From: Gammaproteobacteria bacterium | GTDB taxonomy: Bacteria; Pseudomonadota; Gammaproteobacteria; Steroidobacterales; Steroidobacteraceae | Length of the DNA stretch: 64,000 bases | Assembly: GCA_003137095.1 (NCBI GenBank) | Contig: PLET01000063.1 | Location: 27,782 to 91,781, forward strand | Direction: 5' to 3' | Part shown: piece after piece, positions 8,028 through 16,522 of the stretch | Layout: each line of letters begins with the position of its first letter | Numbering within the stretch: the stretch's first letter is position 1 | Position numbers and translations under genes: made by a program | Notes under the pieces: generated by a model | Databases searched by the model: none | Told to the model about the DNA's origin: nothing | The model's input: only the letters and a program-made list of their open reading frames with translations

Positions 8028-9959
8028 CTACTGAACGAACGCGGACAGCAGCTTGACGTAGGCGGACTGGAAGTAGATGGCCGGCTCGGTGATGGCGAAC
8101 GAGGCGTCCGGCCAGATGACGTTCCAATCCTTGTAGGATTTCTGCGGCGGCTGGCCCGTCGGCGGAATCAAGGTGGCGGGCACGCCATCCTGCGCAGCGT
8201 TCTTGTTGGGCCCGCCGGGCACGTATCCCGGCGGCGGTCCGCATTCCGAGGTGACGGCGTCGCTCCACTTCGTCTTCGGCTGGAACCAGGTGTGATAGAT
8301 CTCGTTGGCGGAGCGGGTGGCGCCGAGCGAATACATGTTGGTCAGATAAGTCATGCCGAGTGGATTGACTCCGTGAAAGTAATGCAGCATGCCGAGCGCC
8401 CGCTGCCGGTACGGCTGCGGATCCTTGACCTGAATAGCGTGCTGGATGACATCCAGGTTGGAGCTGCCGTAATTGGCGCGCGGATTGTTGCTGCCCCAGT
8501 GATATTGGGCATCGTTCAAATAGGCGCGGTACAGATCGTCATTGGCGGAGAATCCGTAGATGCCGGTGGCGGCGTTCACGTCCGCCAGCTTGTCCGCCAG
8601 GATGGCGCGGCTGGTGTCGCCGTCGGCATTTTTCAACGAGGCGTAAAACAGCAGCGAGTCGCCCTGATCCGGACGGTACCGGGACCAGCCGGAGTCGTGG
8701 TAGGGCTTCGCCTCCTTGTAATGAGCCTTGACATAATCCTGATAGGCTGGCTCCCCGGTCAGCGCGAACAGATAGGCGGCCGCCTCGACGGCATATCCCG
8801 CCTGATCCTCCGCGCTCCAGTCCGCGTTGCTGGCATGCACGATGCCCTGGTCGCAATCGGTCTGCTTGACGGGTAGCGATTGATAATTGCTCCAGGCCTT
8901 GGAGGCGCGCGAGCGCAGCTGCTCGGCATAGCCGGATAGTGCCGGAAAGCCGGCGAACACATAGGCGGCGTGCGCGAACATTCCGGCGGCCGCAATGGTC
9001 GCCGAACTGCACGCCGGAATGTAGAACCGCGGGGTCCGATCCGAACTCGGCGGGCTGGGATTGGCGTTGATGATCGCCCCGAGCTTGAGGGCGACGCTGC
9101 CGTCCGGATATTGCATCCGTTGCAGCCAATCCAATTCCCATTTCACCTCATCGAGCACATCCGGAATGCCGTTGCCGGATTCCGGAATGTTCAAATCGTC
9201 GGTGAATGCCGCGGGATGATCCTGATAGGCCGTCAGCAGCTGGTGCACCGGCTGGGCCGCGAAGGTCACGTATTTGTTGGTATCGCCGGCATCGAACCAG
9301 CCCCCCCGCAAGTCGCGCACCTTGGCGGGGTTGTCGCGGTCGTTGACGTCGTGTGCCTGGGAGTCCTGATCCGGGCCCAGATACGCCGCGGCATCGGTCC
9401 AGCAGGGTTCGGCGTGCGGCGCGGTCTTCGCCATGCCGTTGCGCTGATAATAAAAGACCCGCAGCGCGGCGGCCAGAACCTTCTTGTAGACATCGTCGCC
9501 GATCGAGAAGGTGGGCGAGCGCAGCTTGCGCTGCGTGTCATAGATGAAATACCGGTCCGGCACCTTGACGGACGAAAAATCGAACCACCAGCCGTCATCC
9601 CCCGAGGACTCCTCGACCGCGCCGGCGTTCCACGCCTGCAAGGTGCCCGTGAACACGGTGGTGCCGTCGGCGGCGCGGCGCACTTCGTACGCGGCACCCG
9701 GCGAAAACTTCTGATCCGCGTCGAAGCCCACCTGCGGATTGCGGATGACGGCCACCTTGTCGTCGCCCGGACGATATCCGAATTGATCCACCAGGATTTG
9801 TGGAGCCACCGGTAGGGTGGCACCGACGGCGCCGTCGAGCGGATTCTTGCGGGGGGCGGAGTTGCCGCCGCCGGAGCGCGCACAAGAGCCGAGCAGCACC
9901 GACAGCGCCAGCAGCGCGACGGCGGCCTGACCTGCGAAGCTGCGGCCTGCGGCGCTCAT
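8028..9959 (-). CDS. Glycoside hydrolase family 9 lipoprotein (cellulase type)
   Basis: 643 residues. A lipobox (VLLGSC) anchors the protein. Residues ~65-160 form the N-terminal Ig-like domain common in GH9 (LVDQFGYRPGDDKVAVI). The (alpha/alpha)6 barrel follows with GGWFDAGDTNKYV, which holds the catalytic Asp pair, and near the end ITEPAIYFQSAYV with the catalytic Glu. HGVNPLGMTYLTN and the GPPPGYVPGGPN loop match the Gram-negative GH9 subfamily without the HHR motif. It likely hydrolyses beta-1,4-glucans or related oligosaccharides outside the cytoplasm. ATG at 9959 chosen because it begins the lipoprotein signal; a GTG at 10016 is in frame. Confidence 0.85.
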   Translation of the reverse strand: MSAAGRSFAGQAAVALLALSVLLGSCARSGGGNSAPRKNPLDGAVGATLPVAPQILVDQFGYRPGDDKVAVIRNPQVGFDADQKFSPGAAYEVRRAADGTTVFTGTLQAWNAGAVEESSGDDGWWFDFSSVKVPDRYFIYDTQRKLRSPTFSIGDDVYKKVLAAALRVFYYQRNGMAKTAPHAEPCWTDAAAYLGPDQDSQAHDVNDRDNPAKVRDLRGGWFDAGDTNKYVTFAAQPVHQLLTAYQDHPAAFTDDLNIPESGNGIPDVLDEVKWELDWLQRMQYPDGSVALKLGAIINANPSPPSSDRTPRFYIPACSSATIAAAGMFAHAAYVFAGFPALSGYAEQLRSRASKAWSNYQSLPVKQTDCDQGIVHASNADWSAEDQAGYAVEAAAYLFALTGEPAYQDYVKAHYKEAKPYHDSGWSRYRPDQGDSLLFYASLKNADGDTSRAILADKLADVNAATGIYGFSANDDLYRAYLNDAQYHWGSNNPRANYGSSNLDVIQHAIQVKDPQPYRQRALGMLHYFHGVNPLGMTYLTNMYSLGATRSANEIYHTWFQPKTKWSDAVTSECGPPPGYVPGGPNKNAAQDGVPATLIPPTGQPPQKSYKDWNVIWPDASFAITEPAIYFQSAYVKLLSAFVQ

Positions 9960-10168
9960 GATGGCGCGAAGACTATCACGGGACCGAAGACCTCGCGTCG
10001 GAATGGATCCGAGCACGCGTGCTGATTACGCGAGGGTGCAACTGCACCCGCCGCTCGACGTGATCTTGCGCACATCACATGCATGCATTGATGCGAAGTG
10101 CGATGGCGATCCGACAATATGTAAAGACGATCGTCGTTTGCTGGCGACTCGTCGCTGATCCGAGACAA

Positions 10169-10230
10169 TTGTTCGCGCGAAGAATTGACGTTATAAGTTT
10201 TGCCACTCGTAGGATTTTGCTTACAGGAAG
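10169..10230 (+). promoter_or_regulatory. Possible sigma-70 promoter and ribosome site for the Calx-beta lipoprotein
   Basis: TTGTTC at 10169 and TATAAG at 10192 are separated by 17 bases; the -10 matches 5 of 6 consensus bases, the -35 only 3 of 6. AGGAAG at 10225-10230 sits 6 bases before the ATG at 10237. The region is AT-rich compared with its surroundings. Promoter by eye only. Confidence 0.4.
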
Positions 10231-10236
10231 ACGCGT

Positions 10237-12318
10237 ATGGTTGCAGTGAATCTTCGCCGTTTCGCCGGTGCCTGGTTGATGCTGGCGGTGCTGTCGGCAT
10301 GCGCCGGCTCGGACAAGTCGTCTTCCTCGACAGCCACGAGCAATTTGAGCACCGTCGACGCCTCGGCCAACGGTGCCCTGTCACTGGCGCAGGCGACCTA
10401 CAGCGCGACCCAGTCCTCCGGCACGGTGACCGTCACGGTGAATCGCGCGGACGGATCCGCCGGAGTGGTCACCGTCGACTACGCCACCACGGACGGCACG
10501 GCGACGGCGGGCACGGAGTACACGTCGGCCAACGGCACGCTGATCTGGCAGGACGGCGATGCCGATCCGAAGAGCTTCACGATTGTGCTCTCCAACGCGA
10601 CGCCGTTCGCCGGCACGCGCAGCTTCGGGGTCTCCTTGACCAACGTCCAGGGCGGTGCCTTCCTGGGCACGCCCAATACGGCCACCGTGACGATCAACGG
10701 CGACGGTGCCGTCAGCAGCTCGGGTGCGCTCGCATGGTCGGCGACCTCTTATAGCGTGGCGCAGTCGGCCGGCACGGTGACCATCATGGCCAACCGCACG
10801 GGCGGCTCCGTCGGCGCGGTCAGTGTGACCTATGCGACGGCGGACGGAACCGCCAAGTCGGGAACGGACTACACGGCGAGCAGCGGTACGCTGAAGTGGG
10901 CCGATGGCGACTCCTCCGCCAAGACCTTCACGGTCGCGGTGAGCCATGCCACGCCGTTCACGGGAACGCGCGGCTTCACCATCGCCCTGTCGGGCGCATC
11001 CGGCGGCGCGTCTCTCGGGGCGCCGAGCACCGCCGCCGTGACCATCACGGGCAGCGGCGCAGTGATCGGACCCGGTGTCATCGCCCTGTCGGAATCGACC
11101 TACAGCGTGGGTCAGACGGCGGGTGCCTTGACCGTCACCGTGACGCGCACCAGCGGAACCGTCGGCGCCGTGAGCGTCGCCTATGCGACGGCGGATGGGA
11201 CGGCGAAGGCCGGCACCGACTACTCGGCCACCTCCGGCACCCTGAACTGGGCGAACGGCGATGCTTCCTCCAAGAGCTTCCTGGTCGCGGTGAGCAATGC
11301 CACGGCGTATTCCGGGACCCGCAGCTTCACCATCGCCTTGTCGAGCGCAGCCGGCGGCGCCACCCTCGGATCGCCGAACACGGCCACCGCGGCCATCACC
11401 GGCAGCCTGACCCCGGCATGTTCAAAGACCTCGAGCTCCTTCACCACCGGCAATGCGTACGGCGGTGCGGTGTACGGAAACTACATCGTCAACAACAATG
11501 ACTGGGGTGGGGCGCCGAATCAATCCATGTGGGCCAATTCGCAAAACTGCTGGGGTTTCACCACGTCGGCCAATAGCGAGCGCTACACCATCTCCAGCGC
11601 GCCGCAGGTGGAGCGCGGCTGGAGCCAGAACGGCGGCCTGATGAACGCCGCCGCGTCGGCCGCCGGCGTCACCAACTGGACCACTGCGTCGGGCATGGGC
11701 ATCCCGCTGCCGCAGCTCACCAAGGCCAAGGTGCATTGGGCGTTCACGCCGCCGGCGGCCGTCTACCCGGCGACCCGCTGGGACGCGCTGCTCGAGACGG
11801 ATTTCCACAAGACCAACAATCCGCCGGCCTCCGCGTACTACGCCAGCGACCAGCTGGTGGTGATGCAGTACATCGTCGATCAGGTCATGAGCAACGGTTC
11901 GTTCTATGCCGGCTGGGTCAACAAGTATCACGGCACGCAGATCACGATCGCCGGGACCACCTATACGGCGTACGTCGACAATCCGAGCCAGGTCTTCAAT
12001 CAGCCGGGCGGCCATACCATCATGATGTTCCTGGGGCCGACGAATCTGTCGACCGGAAACAACGCCCTCGGGGTCTGGGGACAGGTGGACGCCGTGACGG
12101 ACGTCGCTGCACTGGTGCAGTTCTGGATGCAGTCCAATCCCAAGGATGACGCCGGCAACCCGATCCTGTACGGCAATGGCACGCCGATCACGACGCCGGT
12201 GCTCACTCCGGATCTGTACCTGAACACCATTCAGGGCGACTTCGAGGTCGATTTCATGCCCGGTGCGACCAATACCGCGTTTTGCGTTGCCATGCAGAAC
12301 GAGCCCGACTGTACCTAG
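10237..12318 (+). CDS. Calx-beta lipoprotein with C-terminal GH12-like domain
   Basis: 693 residues. The lipobox is LSAC at Cys22. Three Calx-beta repeats follow at about 47-155, 163-271 and 280-390 (each with YATxDGTA and ATxFxGTRxF). The last ~300 residues match the lipoprotein at 17800-18813 along their length. Their strand order (GNYIVNNNDWG, RWDALLETDF, the DQLVVMQ strand, TIAGTTYTAYVDN, GDFEVDF) resembles the GH12 jelly roll. In that reading Glu670 sits at the acid/base position, but Gln539 occupies the place of the nucleophile Glu. The protein probably binds or processes glucan at the cell surface; activity is uncertain. GH12 relation is my inference. Confidence 0.7.
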   Translation: MVAVNLRRFAGAWLMLAVLSACAGSDKSSSSTATSNLSTVDASANGALSLAQATYSATQSSGTVTVTVNRADGSAGVVTVDYATTDGTATAGTEYTSANGTLIWQDGDADPKSFTIVLSNATPFAGTRSFGVSLTNVQGGAFLGTPNTATVTINGDGAVSSSGALAWSATSYSVAQSAGTVTIMANRTGGSVGAVSVTYATADGTAKSGTDYTASSGTLKWADGDSSAKTFTVAVSHATPFTGTRGFTIALSGASGGASLGAPSTAAVTITGSGAVIGPGVIALSESTYSVGQTAGALTVTVTRTSGTVGAVSVAYATADGTAKAGTDYSATSGTLNWANGDASSKSFLVAVSNATAYSGTRSFTIALSSAAGGATLGSPNTATAAITGSLTPACSKTSSSFTTGNAYGGAVYGNYIVNNNDWGGAPNQSMWANSQNCWGFTTSANSERYTISSAPQVERGWSQNGGLMNAAASAAGVTNWTTASGMGIPLPQLTKAKVHWAFTPPAAVYPATRWDALLETDFHKTNNPPASAYYASDQLVVMQYIVDQVMSNGSFYAGWVNKYHGTQITIAGTTYTAYVDNPSQVFNQPGGHTIMMFLGPTNLSTGNNALGVWGQVDAVTDVAALVQFWMQSNPKDDAGNPILYGNGTPITTPVLTPDLYLNTIQGDFEVDFMPGATNTAFCVAMQNEPDCT

Positions 12319-12321
12319 AGG

Positions 12322-12358
12322 CGGGCAGCGCCCGGGCGATCCGCCCGGGCGCTGCCCG
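12322..12358 (+). terminator. Strong GC hairpin after the Calx-beta gene
   Basis: A perfect 16-bp inverted repeat (arms 12322-12337 and 12343-12358) with a 5-base loop GATCC begins four bases after the stop codon at 12318. There is no T run, so it could be a terminator with a poor tail or an RNA-stabilising hairpin. It separates the Calx-beta gene from the polysaccharide locus that starts at 12569. Confidence 0.65.
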
Positions 12359-12568
12359 TGCCGGCGGCGCGTCGTGGCGGATGAGATTTCCACCACATTC
12401 AGCGATTTTCAACCGAACTGTGATGTATTGTGCAGTTCGACCGGCAGCTGCCGGCGAATGCGTTACGCACCCCAAATGTGGCGGGCGGGTTATTGTAGAA
12501 TCCGTGCGATCGCTCCCCCAAACGTCGTACCACCTGCAGCTTGTTGAACGGCCGGCCTTTATCACGCT

Positions 12569-13978
12569 ATGGAACGGATTCACCTGAAGAGCCCCCACGT
12601 GGCCGCAGTGGCGCCGGCGAAGCCGCGGGTGGGACAAAGATTCGTCCGGCCGGGCGCGCAGTCGAAGCGCAGATCGCCGCTGTCCTGGGTCGCGTTCGCC
12701 ATGTTCGTGGCGCAGATCTCCCTGTTCATCCCGCCCGATCTGCTGCATCCGACCGGCGTTTCGGCTGCGGATTACGGCGCACCGAGCGCCACCAGCAGAG
12801 CCATCAAGTTCGCATTGATCGGCATCAGCCTCGCCATCATGTTTTCCCGCGCGCGCCTGTCGCGGGCGCTGCTGCAGGCGGTCAACAGACCCTTCATCAT
12901 CATGCTCGTGCTGATCCCGCTCAGCATTGCGTGGTCGATCGATTCGGGCGCCACCATTGCCCGCTTCGTCTCCCTGTTCACGGTGGTGATCTCCTGTTTC
13001 GCCATCTGCCTGGTCGACTGGCACCGGCGGCGCTTTCAGGAAGTGGTGCTGCCCGTGATCACGGTTTTCCTGGTGGCATCACTGGTGATCGGCTTGATCT
13101 CGCCCGAACTCGTTCTCGAAGAGGACATATTGCTCAAGGGTTCGTGGCACGGACTGTGTTCGCAGAAAAACGAATTCGGACAGATCGCCAGCTTCGGTGT
13201 GATTCTGTGGATGCACGCGTGGCTGTCCCGCGAAGTCAAATGGGTGTATGCGTTGATGGGACTGGCTGTCGCGGCGACGTGTCTGGGTCTGTCGAAGAGT
13301 TCCACCGCGCTGCTGGCGACCTTCTTCGCCGTGCCCATGCTGCTCCTGCTGCAGCGGCAACCGCCGGCATTGCGGCCGTATCTGCCTTACATGGTGGGCA
13401 TATTTGCCGGTTTGTGCGTGCTGTACGCCGTCGCCATCCTGAACCTGGTGCCCGGTCTCGGCCTGTTGTTGAAACCGTTCCTACTGCTCACCGGAAAGGA
13501 TTTCACGTTTTCCAACCGGGTGATCATCTGGGAGATCGTGCGCGAGCATATCGCGCTGGCCCCCATACTGGGCACGGGCTATGGCGCCTATTGGGTGGGA
13601 CCCGTTCCGACGTCGCCTTCGTTCGTGTTCCTGGCTCGTATGTGGATGTACCCGACCCAATCGCACAACGGATTTCTCGAGATCACGAACGATCTGGGTT
13701 TCGTGGGGCTGACGGTGCTGATGTGCTACGTGGTCGTGTACATCCGGCAGAGCCTGTCGGTGTTCAAATTTGACCGCACCGAGGGCGCACTTTTCATTGC
13801 CATCATGTTCCAGCAGATCATCGTCAACCTGCAGGAGGCGGTTTGGATCACCCCCAAAGTCTCCAGTTCCGTCATGACCATGTTTGCCACCGTCGCGGTC
13901 GGGCGCATGCTGCTGGAGCGGCAGCGGCAGCTACAGGGCCGCCCAAAACAGCCGCGCAAGGCGGTGGGAGGGACGTAA
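12569..13978 (+). CDS. O-antigen ligase/polymerase family protein
   Basis: 469 residues with about ten membrane spans. The large central loop carries WHGLCSQKNEFGQ, which matches the Wzy/WaaL-type 'H-x(n)-KNxxG' signature of the O-antigen ligase superfamily, and GTGYGAYW and SHNGFLEI follow in the second large periplasmic loop, as in exopolysaccharide polymerases. It would join or polymerise lipid-linked glycan on the periplasmic side. First gene of a same-strand block (12569-16348) with an acyltransferase and a JmjC-like protein. No glycosyltransferases are in the block, so the substrate must be made elsewhere. Confidence 0.85.
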   Translation: MERIHLKSPHVAAVAPAKPRVGQRFVRPGAQSKRRSPLSWVAFAMFVAQISLFIPPDLLHPTGVSAADYGAPSATSRAIKFALIGISLAIMFSRARLSRALLQAVNRPFIIMLVLIPLSIAWSIDSGATIARFVSLFTVVISCFAICLVDWHRRRFQEVVLPVITVFLVASLVIGLISPELVLEEDILLKGSWHGLCSQKNEFGQIASFGVILWMHAWLSREVKWVYALMGLAVAATCLGLSKSSTALLATFFAVPMLLLLQRQPPALRPYLPYMVGIFAGLCVLYAVAILNLVPGLGLLLKPFLLLTGKDFTFSNRVIIWEIVREHIALAPILGTGYGAYWVGPVPTSPSFVFLARMWMYPTQSHNGFLEITNDLGFVGLTVLMCYVVVYIRQSLSVFKFDRTEGALFIAIMFQQIIVNLQEAVWITPKVSSSVMTMFATVAVGRMLLERQRQLQGRPKQPRKAVGGT

Positions 13979-13979
13979 A

Positions 13980-15419
13980 TTGGCGGCGACGCTTCCCGGC
14001 GGGCATCTGCATCCCTTCGCCGGACAGTCTGTTGAACTTGCACGTACACAAGCCACCGCGGCGCTGTCGGTATCCTCGATGAGCGGCATTGTGGCCCTGC
14101 AACGTATGGCCAGCGAAATCGACCGGCTCAACCTGGCTTCGGCACGCCCCAATCCGTTCATGTCCTCGGCATTCCTGTCGTGCTACGCGCTGCGCAGCGA
14201 GTATCACAGTCCCGGCTTGGAGGAGCGCCTGTTCCTGATTCGAGAGGGTGAACGCCTCATCGGTTGCGCGCCCATGCGATTGTCGGTGGACGATTTCGGG
14301 TCCGCGGTCGCAGCGTTTCCCCGGCTGCGTGGCCGCCTGCGGTTTCTTGCGCCTTTCGACACGGAGCAGCGCGGCATCCTCGCCGCACCCGAGGATGAGG
14401 GGCGCGTGGCCGCGGCTTTGATCGCCCACCTATGCGAGCAGGTGCGTGGCTGGGGGATGCTCGAGTTCGCAGGCCAGCGTCCCGGATCCGCATTGCATCG
14501 GGCCGCGCATGCGCGCACCGGCCGCCGATACCGGACGCGCGACTATCCCGTGGAACCCTACAACGAGATTGCCGTGGTCTGGGATGACCTCGCGGGCTAT
14601 TTCCAGTCGCTGACCAAAAAAATGCGCTCGAACATCAGCCGCCAAGCCCGGCGATTGTTCGCCAGCGGCGAACCCGAGCTGATCCTCGCGGATGGCGCGC
14701 CGGCGGTGAGCGCCTGGTTCGACGCCTACTGCGAATTGGACGGCCGCAGTTGGAAGCATGGAGGCCCGGCGTCGATTCGACGCCATCCGCGGCGGGTGCG
14801 CTTCTACCGGGAGTTCGTGGGCGGCAGGGCGGGCTTCGATCCCTCGTTCATCGGCGTGGTTCTCGACGGCGTGCTGATCGCCGCCCTGCTAACCGGTGCG
14901 AACGCAACCGCCGCGCCGGAATCCCACGGTGCGTGGTGTCTGGAAATGGCTTACGATCAGTGCCGGGCGGATCTGGGTCCGGGCCAGTTGCTCCTGCTGC
15001 TTGCCGTGGGGGAGGCTATTGACAAGGGCCATGCGCATCTGAGTTTCATGCAACAGTTCGCGTATTACAAGCACCGCTGGGGGGCCCAGCCCATCGATGT
15101 GGTGAACGTCCAGGTCATCCGCAGGGCCAGCCTGCACAACATTCGCGCCTGGTTGGGCGAACTGAGAAGCCGATCAGCGGCCGCCCGTCCTCAGGCCGCA
15201 ACCACCGCGCCGGTGCTCGAGGGGTGCGAGGCGGATGGTCACGCGGTTGCCGGGCCGGGCACCCAGGAGCGGATGCGCGAACCGACACCCACCGCCCTGA
15301 CATCCGCCGCCCTGACATCCGCCGCCCTGACATCCGCCGCCCTGGCGTACGCCGGGCCGGGCGTGCGCCGGCTGGGCCGTGATGCCGCGCGTGCGCATCT
15401 GCCCTTTGGACTCGAGTGA
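13980..15419 (+). CDS. BioF2-like (CelD/FemAB-type) acyltransferase
   Basis: 479 residues if read from TTG at 13980, which follows the preceding stop by one base and has GGGAGGGACG just upstream; an ATG at 14079 is the alternative. The domain is a double GNAT fold of the BioF2/Acetyltransf_6 family: SLTKKMRSNISRQARRL (about residue 210) and a C-terminal FAYYKHRWG motif are typical. Members transfer acyl groups in exopolysaccharide or cell-envelope synthesis. The last ~75 residues are low complexity and contain a tandem ALTSA repeat. Neighbours are the O-antigen ligase and a JmjC-like protein whose start overlaps its stop. Confidence 0.75.
   Translation: MAATLPGGHLHPFAGQSVELARTQATAALSVSSMSGIVALQRMASEIDRLNLASARPNPFMSSAFLSCYALRSEYHSPGLEERLFLIREGERLIGCAPMRLSVDDFGSAVAAFPRLRGRLRFLAPFDTEQRGILAAPEDEGRVAAALIAHLCEQVRGWGMLEFAGQRPGSALHRAAHARTGRRYRTRDYPVEPYNEIAVVWDDLAGYFQSLTKKMRSNISRQARRLFASGEPELILADGAPAVSAWFDAYCELDGRSWKHGGPASIRRHPRRVRFYREFVGGRAGFDPSFIGVVLDGVLIAALLTGANATAAPESHGAWCLEMAYDQCRADLGPGQLLLLLAVGEAIDKGHAHLSFMQQFAYYKHRWGAQPIDVVNVQVIRRASLHNIRAWLGELRSRSAAARPQAATTAPVLEGCEADGHAVAGPGTQERMREPTPTALTSAALTSAALTSAALAYAGPGVRRLGRDAARAHLPFGLE
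15294..15345 (+). repeat. 15-bp tandem repeat inside the acyltransferase C-terminus
   Basis: GCCCTGACATCCGCC is present three times without change at 15294, 15309 and 15324, followed by a partial fourth copy. The length is a multiple of three, so it adds ALTSA units to the protein without breaking the frame. Typical of slippage; it may vary between strains. Confidence 0.9.
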
Positions 15420-16348
15420 CGAGCATGCAGGCAGCAGTGGATTTTTCGCAGGCGCCGGCCACCGCAGGCCGGCTGCTCGGGCTCGATGAGGACATGTTCC
15501 CCGCGTACTTCGATCGCTATCCCTTCAAGATCGAACACGCTCTCGTCGGCCATCGCCTGCTGCAGCTTCCTGCGCTGGTGGATCTCGCGGGATCCCTCAA
15601 CCGGCCGATTTTGTACTTCAAGGGAGACCATGCGATCAATCAGGTCGACGGCGGCTCCGCGACCGGGCCGAAGCGGACCTTCGTGGAGCGCAATCTCGCC
15701 CGCCCGGAATTGTCGGCGCAGGAAACCATCGAGCGCATCGAGAACGCGCGGGCCTGGATGCAGCTTCGCGACGTCGGCTCCGATCCGCAGTACGCAGCGC
15801 TGCTGATGGAGATCATCGAAGAATTTCGCGGTCCGGTGGAACGCGTCGCGCCCGGCATTTCCGCGCCGCGCATGGACATCTTCGTCAGCTCGCCGGGTGC
15901 CACCACCCCCTTTCACCTGGACGAGGAGCACAATTTTCTCCTGCAGATTCGCGGCTCGAAGACCTTGTCGATTGCCGATGGATTCGACACGGCGGTGCTC
16001 GATCGCGAAAGCCTGCGCGCCTACTTCGCGGGCAGCGGCGAACTCGCCCTGTATTCGCCGCGTCTGGAGCAGCTCTCGGCTCACGTGGAGCTGCGGTCGG
16101 GAGAGGGCGTTCACATCCCGCCGTGTCATCCGCATTGGGTGCAGAACGGCGACGAGGTGTCGATTTCAGTGGGCGTTCTGTGGTTCAGCGACGTCACCGC
16201 CCGGAGACGGCACCTGTATCGGGTGAACCGCTGGCTCGAGCGGATCGGAATGAATCCGGCCATTCCGGGCGATCGTCCGATGCGCGATGCGATCAAGGCG
16301 CTGCCGCTGATGGTCAAACGACGTGTGCGGCGATGGTCGAAGTTTTGA
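15416..16348 (+). CDS. JmjC/cupin-like protein in polysaccharide locus
   Basis: 310 residues. The core strand motif TTPFHLDEEHNFLLQIRG holds the H-x-D metal pair, and IPPCHPHWVQNGDE holds the distal His, as in Fe(II)/2-oxoglutarate JmjC-type cupins (hydroxylases). The preceding RMDIFVSSPGA is also family-like. The GTG at 15416 overlaps the TGA of the acyltransferase (GTGA); ATG at 15425 is the other start candidate. Between two BioF2-type acyltransferases it may hydroxylate a peptide, protein or glycan component of the envelope. That role is inferred from position. Confidence 0.72.
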   Translation: MTSMQAAVDFSQAPATAGRLLGLDEDMFPAYFDRYPFKIEHALVGHRLLQLPALVDLAGSLNRPILYFKGDHAINQVDGGSATGPKRTFVERNLARPELSAQETIERIENARAWMQLRDVGSDPQYAALLMEIIEEFRGPVERVAPGISAPRMDIFVSSPGATTPFHLDEEHNFLLQIRGSKTLSIADGFDTAVLDRESLRAYFAGSGELALYSPRLEQLSAHVELRSGEGVHIPPCHPHWVQNGDEVSISVGVLWFSDVTARRRHLYRVNRWLERIGMNPAIPGDRPMRDAIKALPLMVKRRVRRWSKF

Positions 16349-16522
16349 TCACGTGAAGCGGCCGTATATGATGATCTTCGCACCGTAATGCGCGCCAATT
16401 CGCCGGCATAATGCTCCACCTTCGCCGTTGAAAGATCCCGATCGTCGTGCAATAAGGGCCGTCGTCCGACAGCTTCGCGCACCATATTATGGCATATTGA
16501 AAGGACCGCATGCCAGGCGGTG

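Noticed and set aside
12569..13978. Exosortase
   Set aside because: Length, span number and the KNxxG-type loop fit O-antigen ligase; no exosortase Cys/Arg/His pattern seen.
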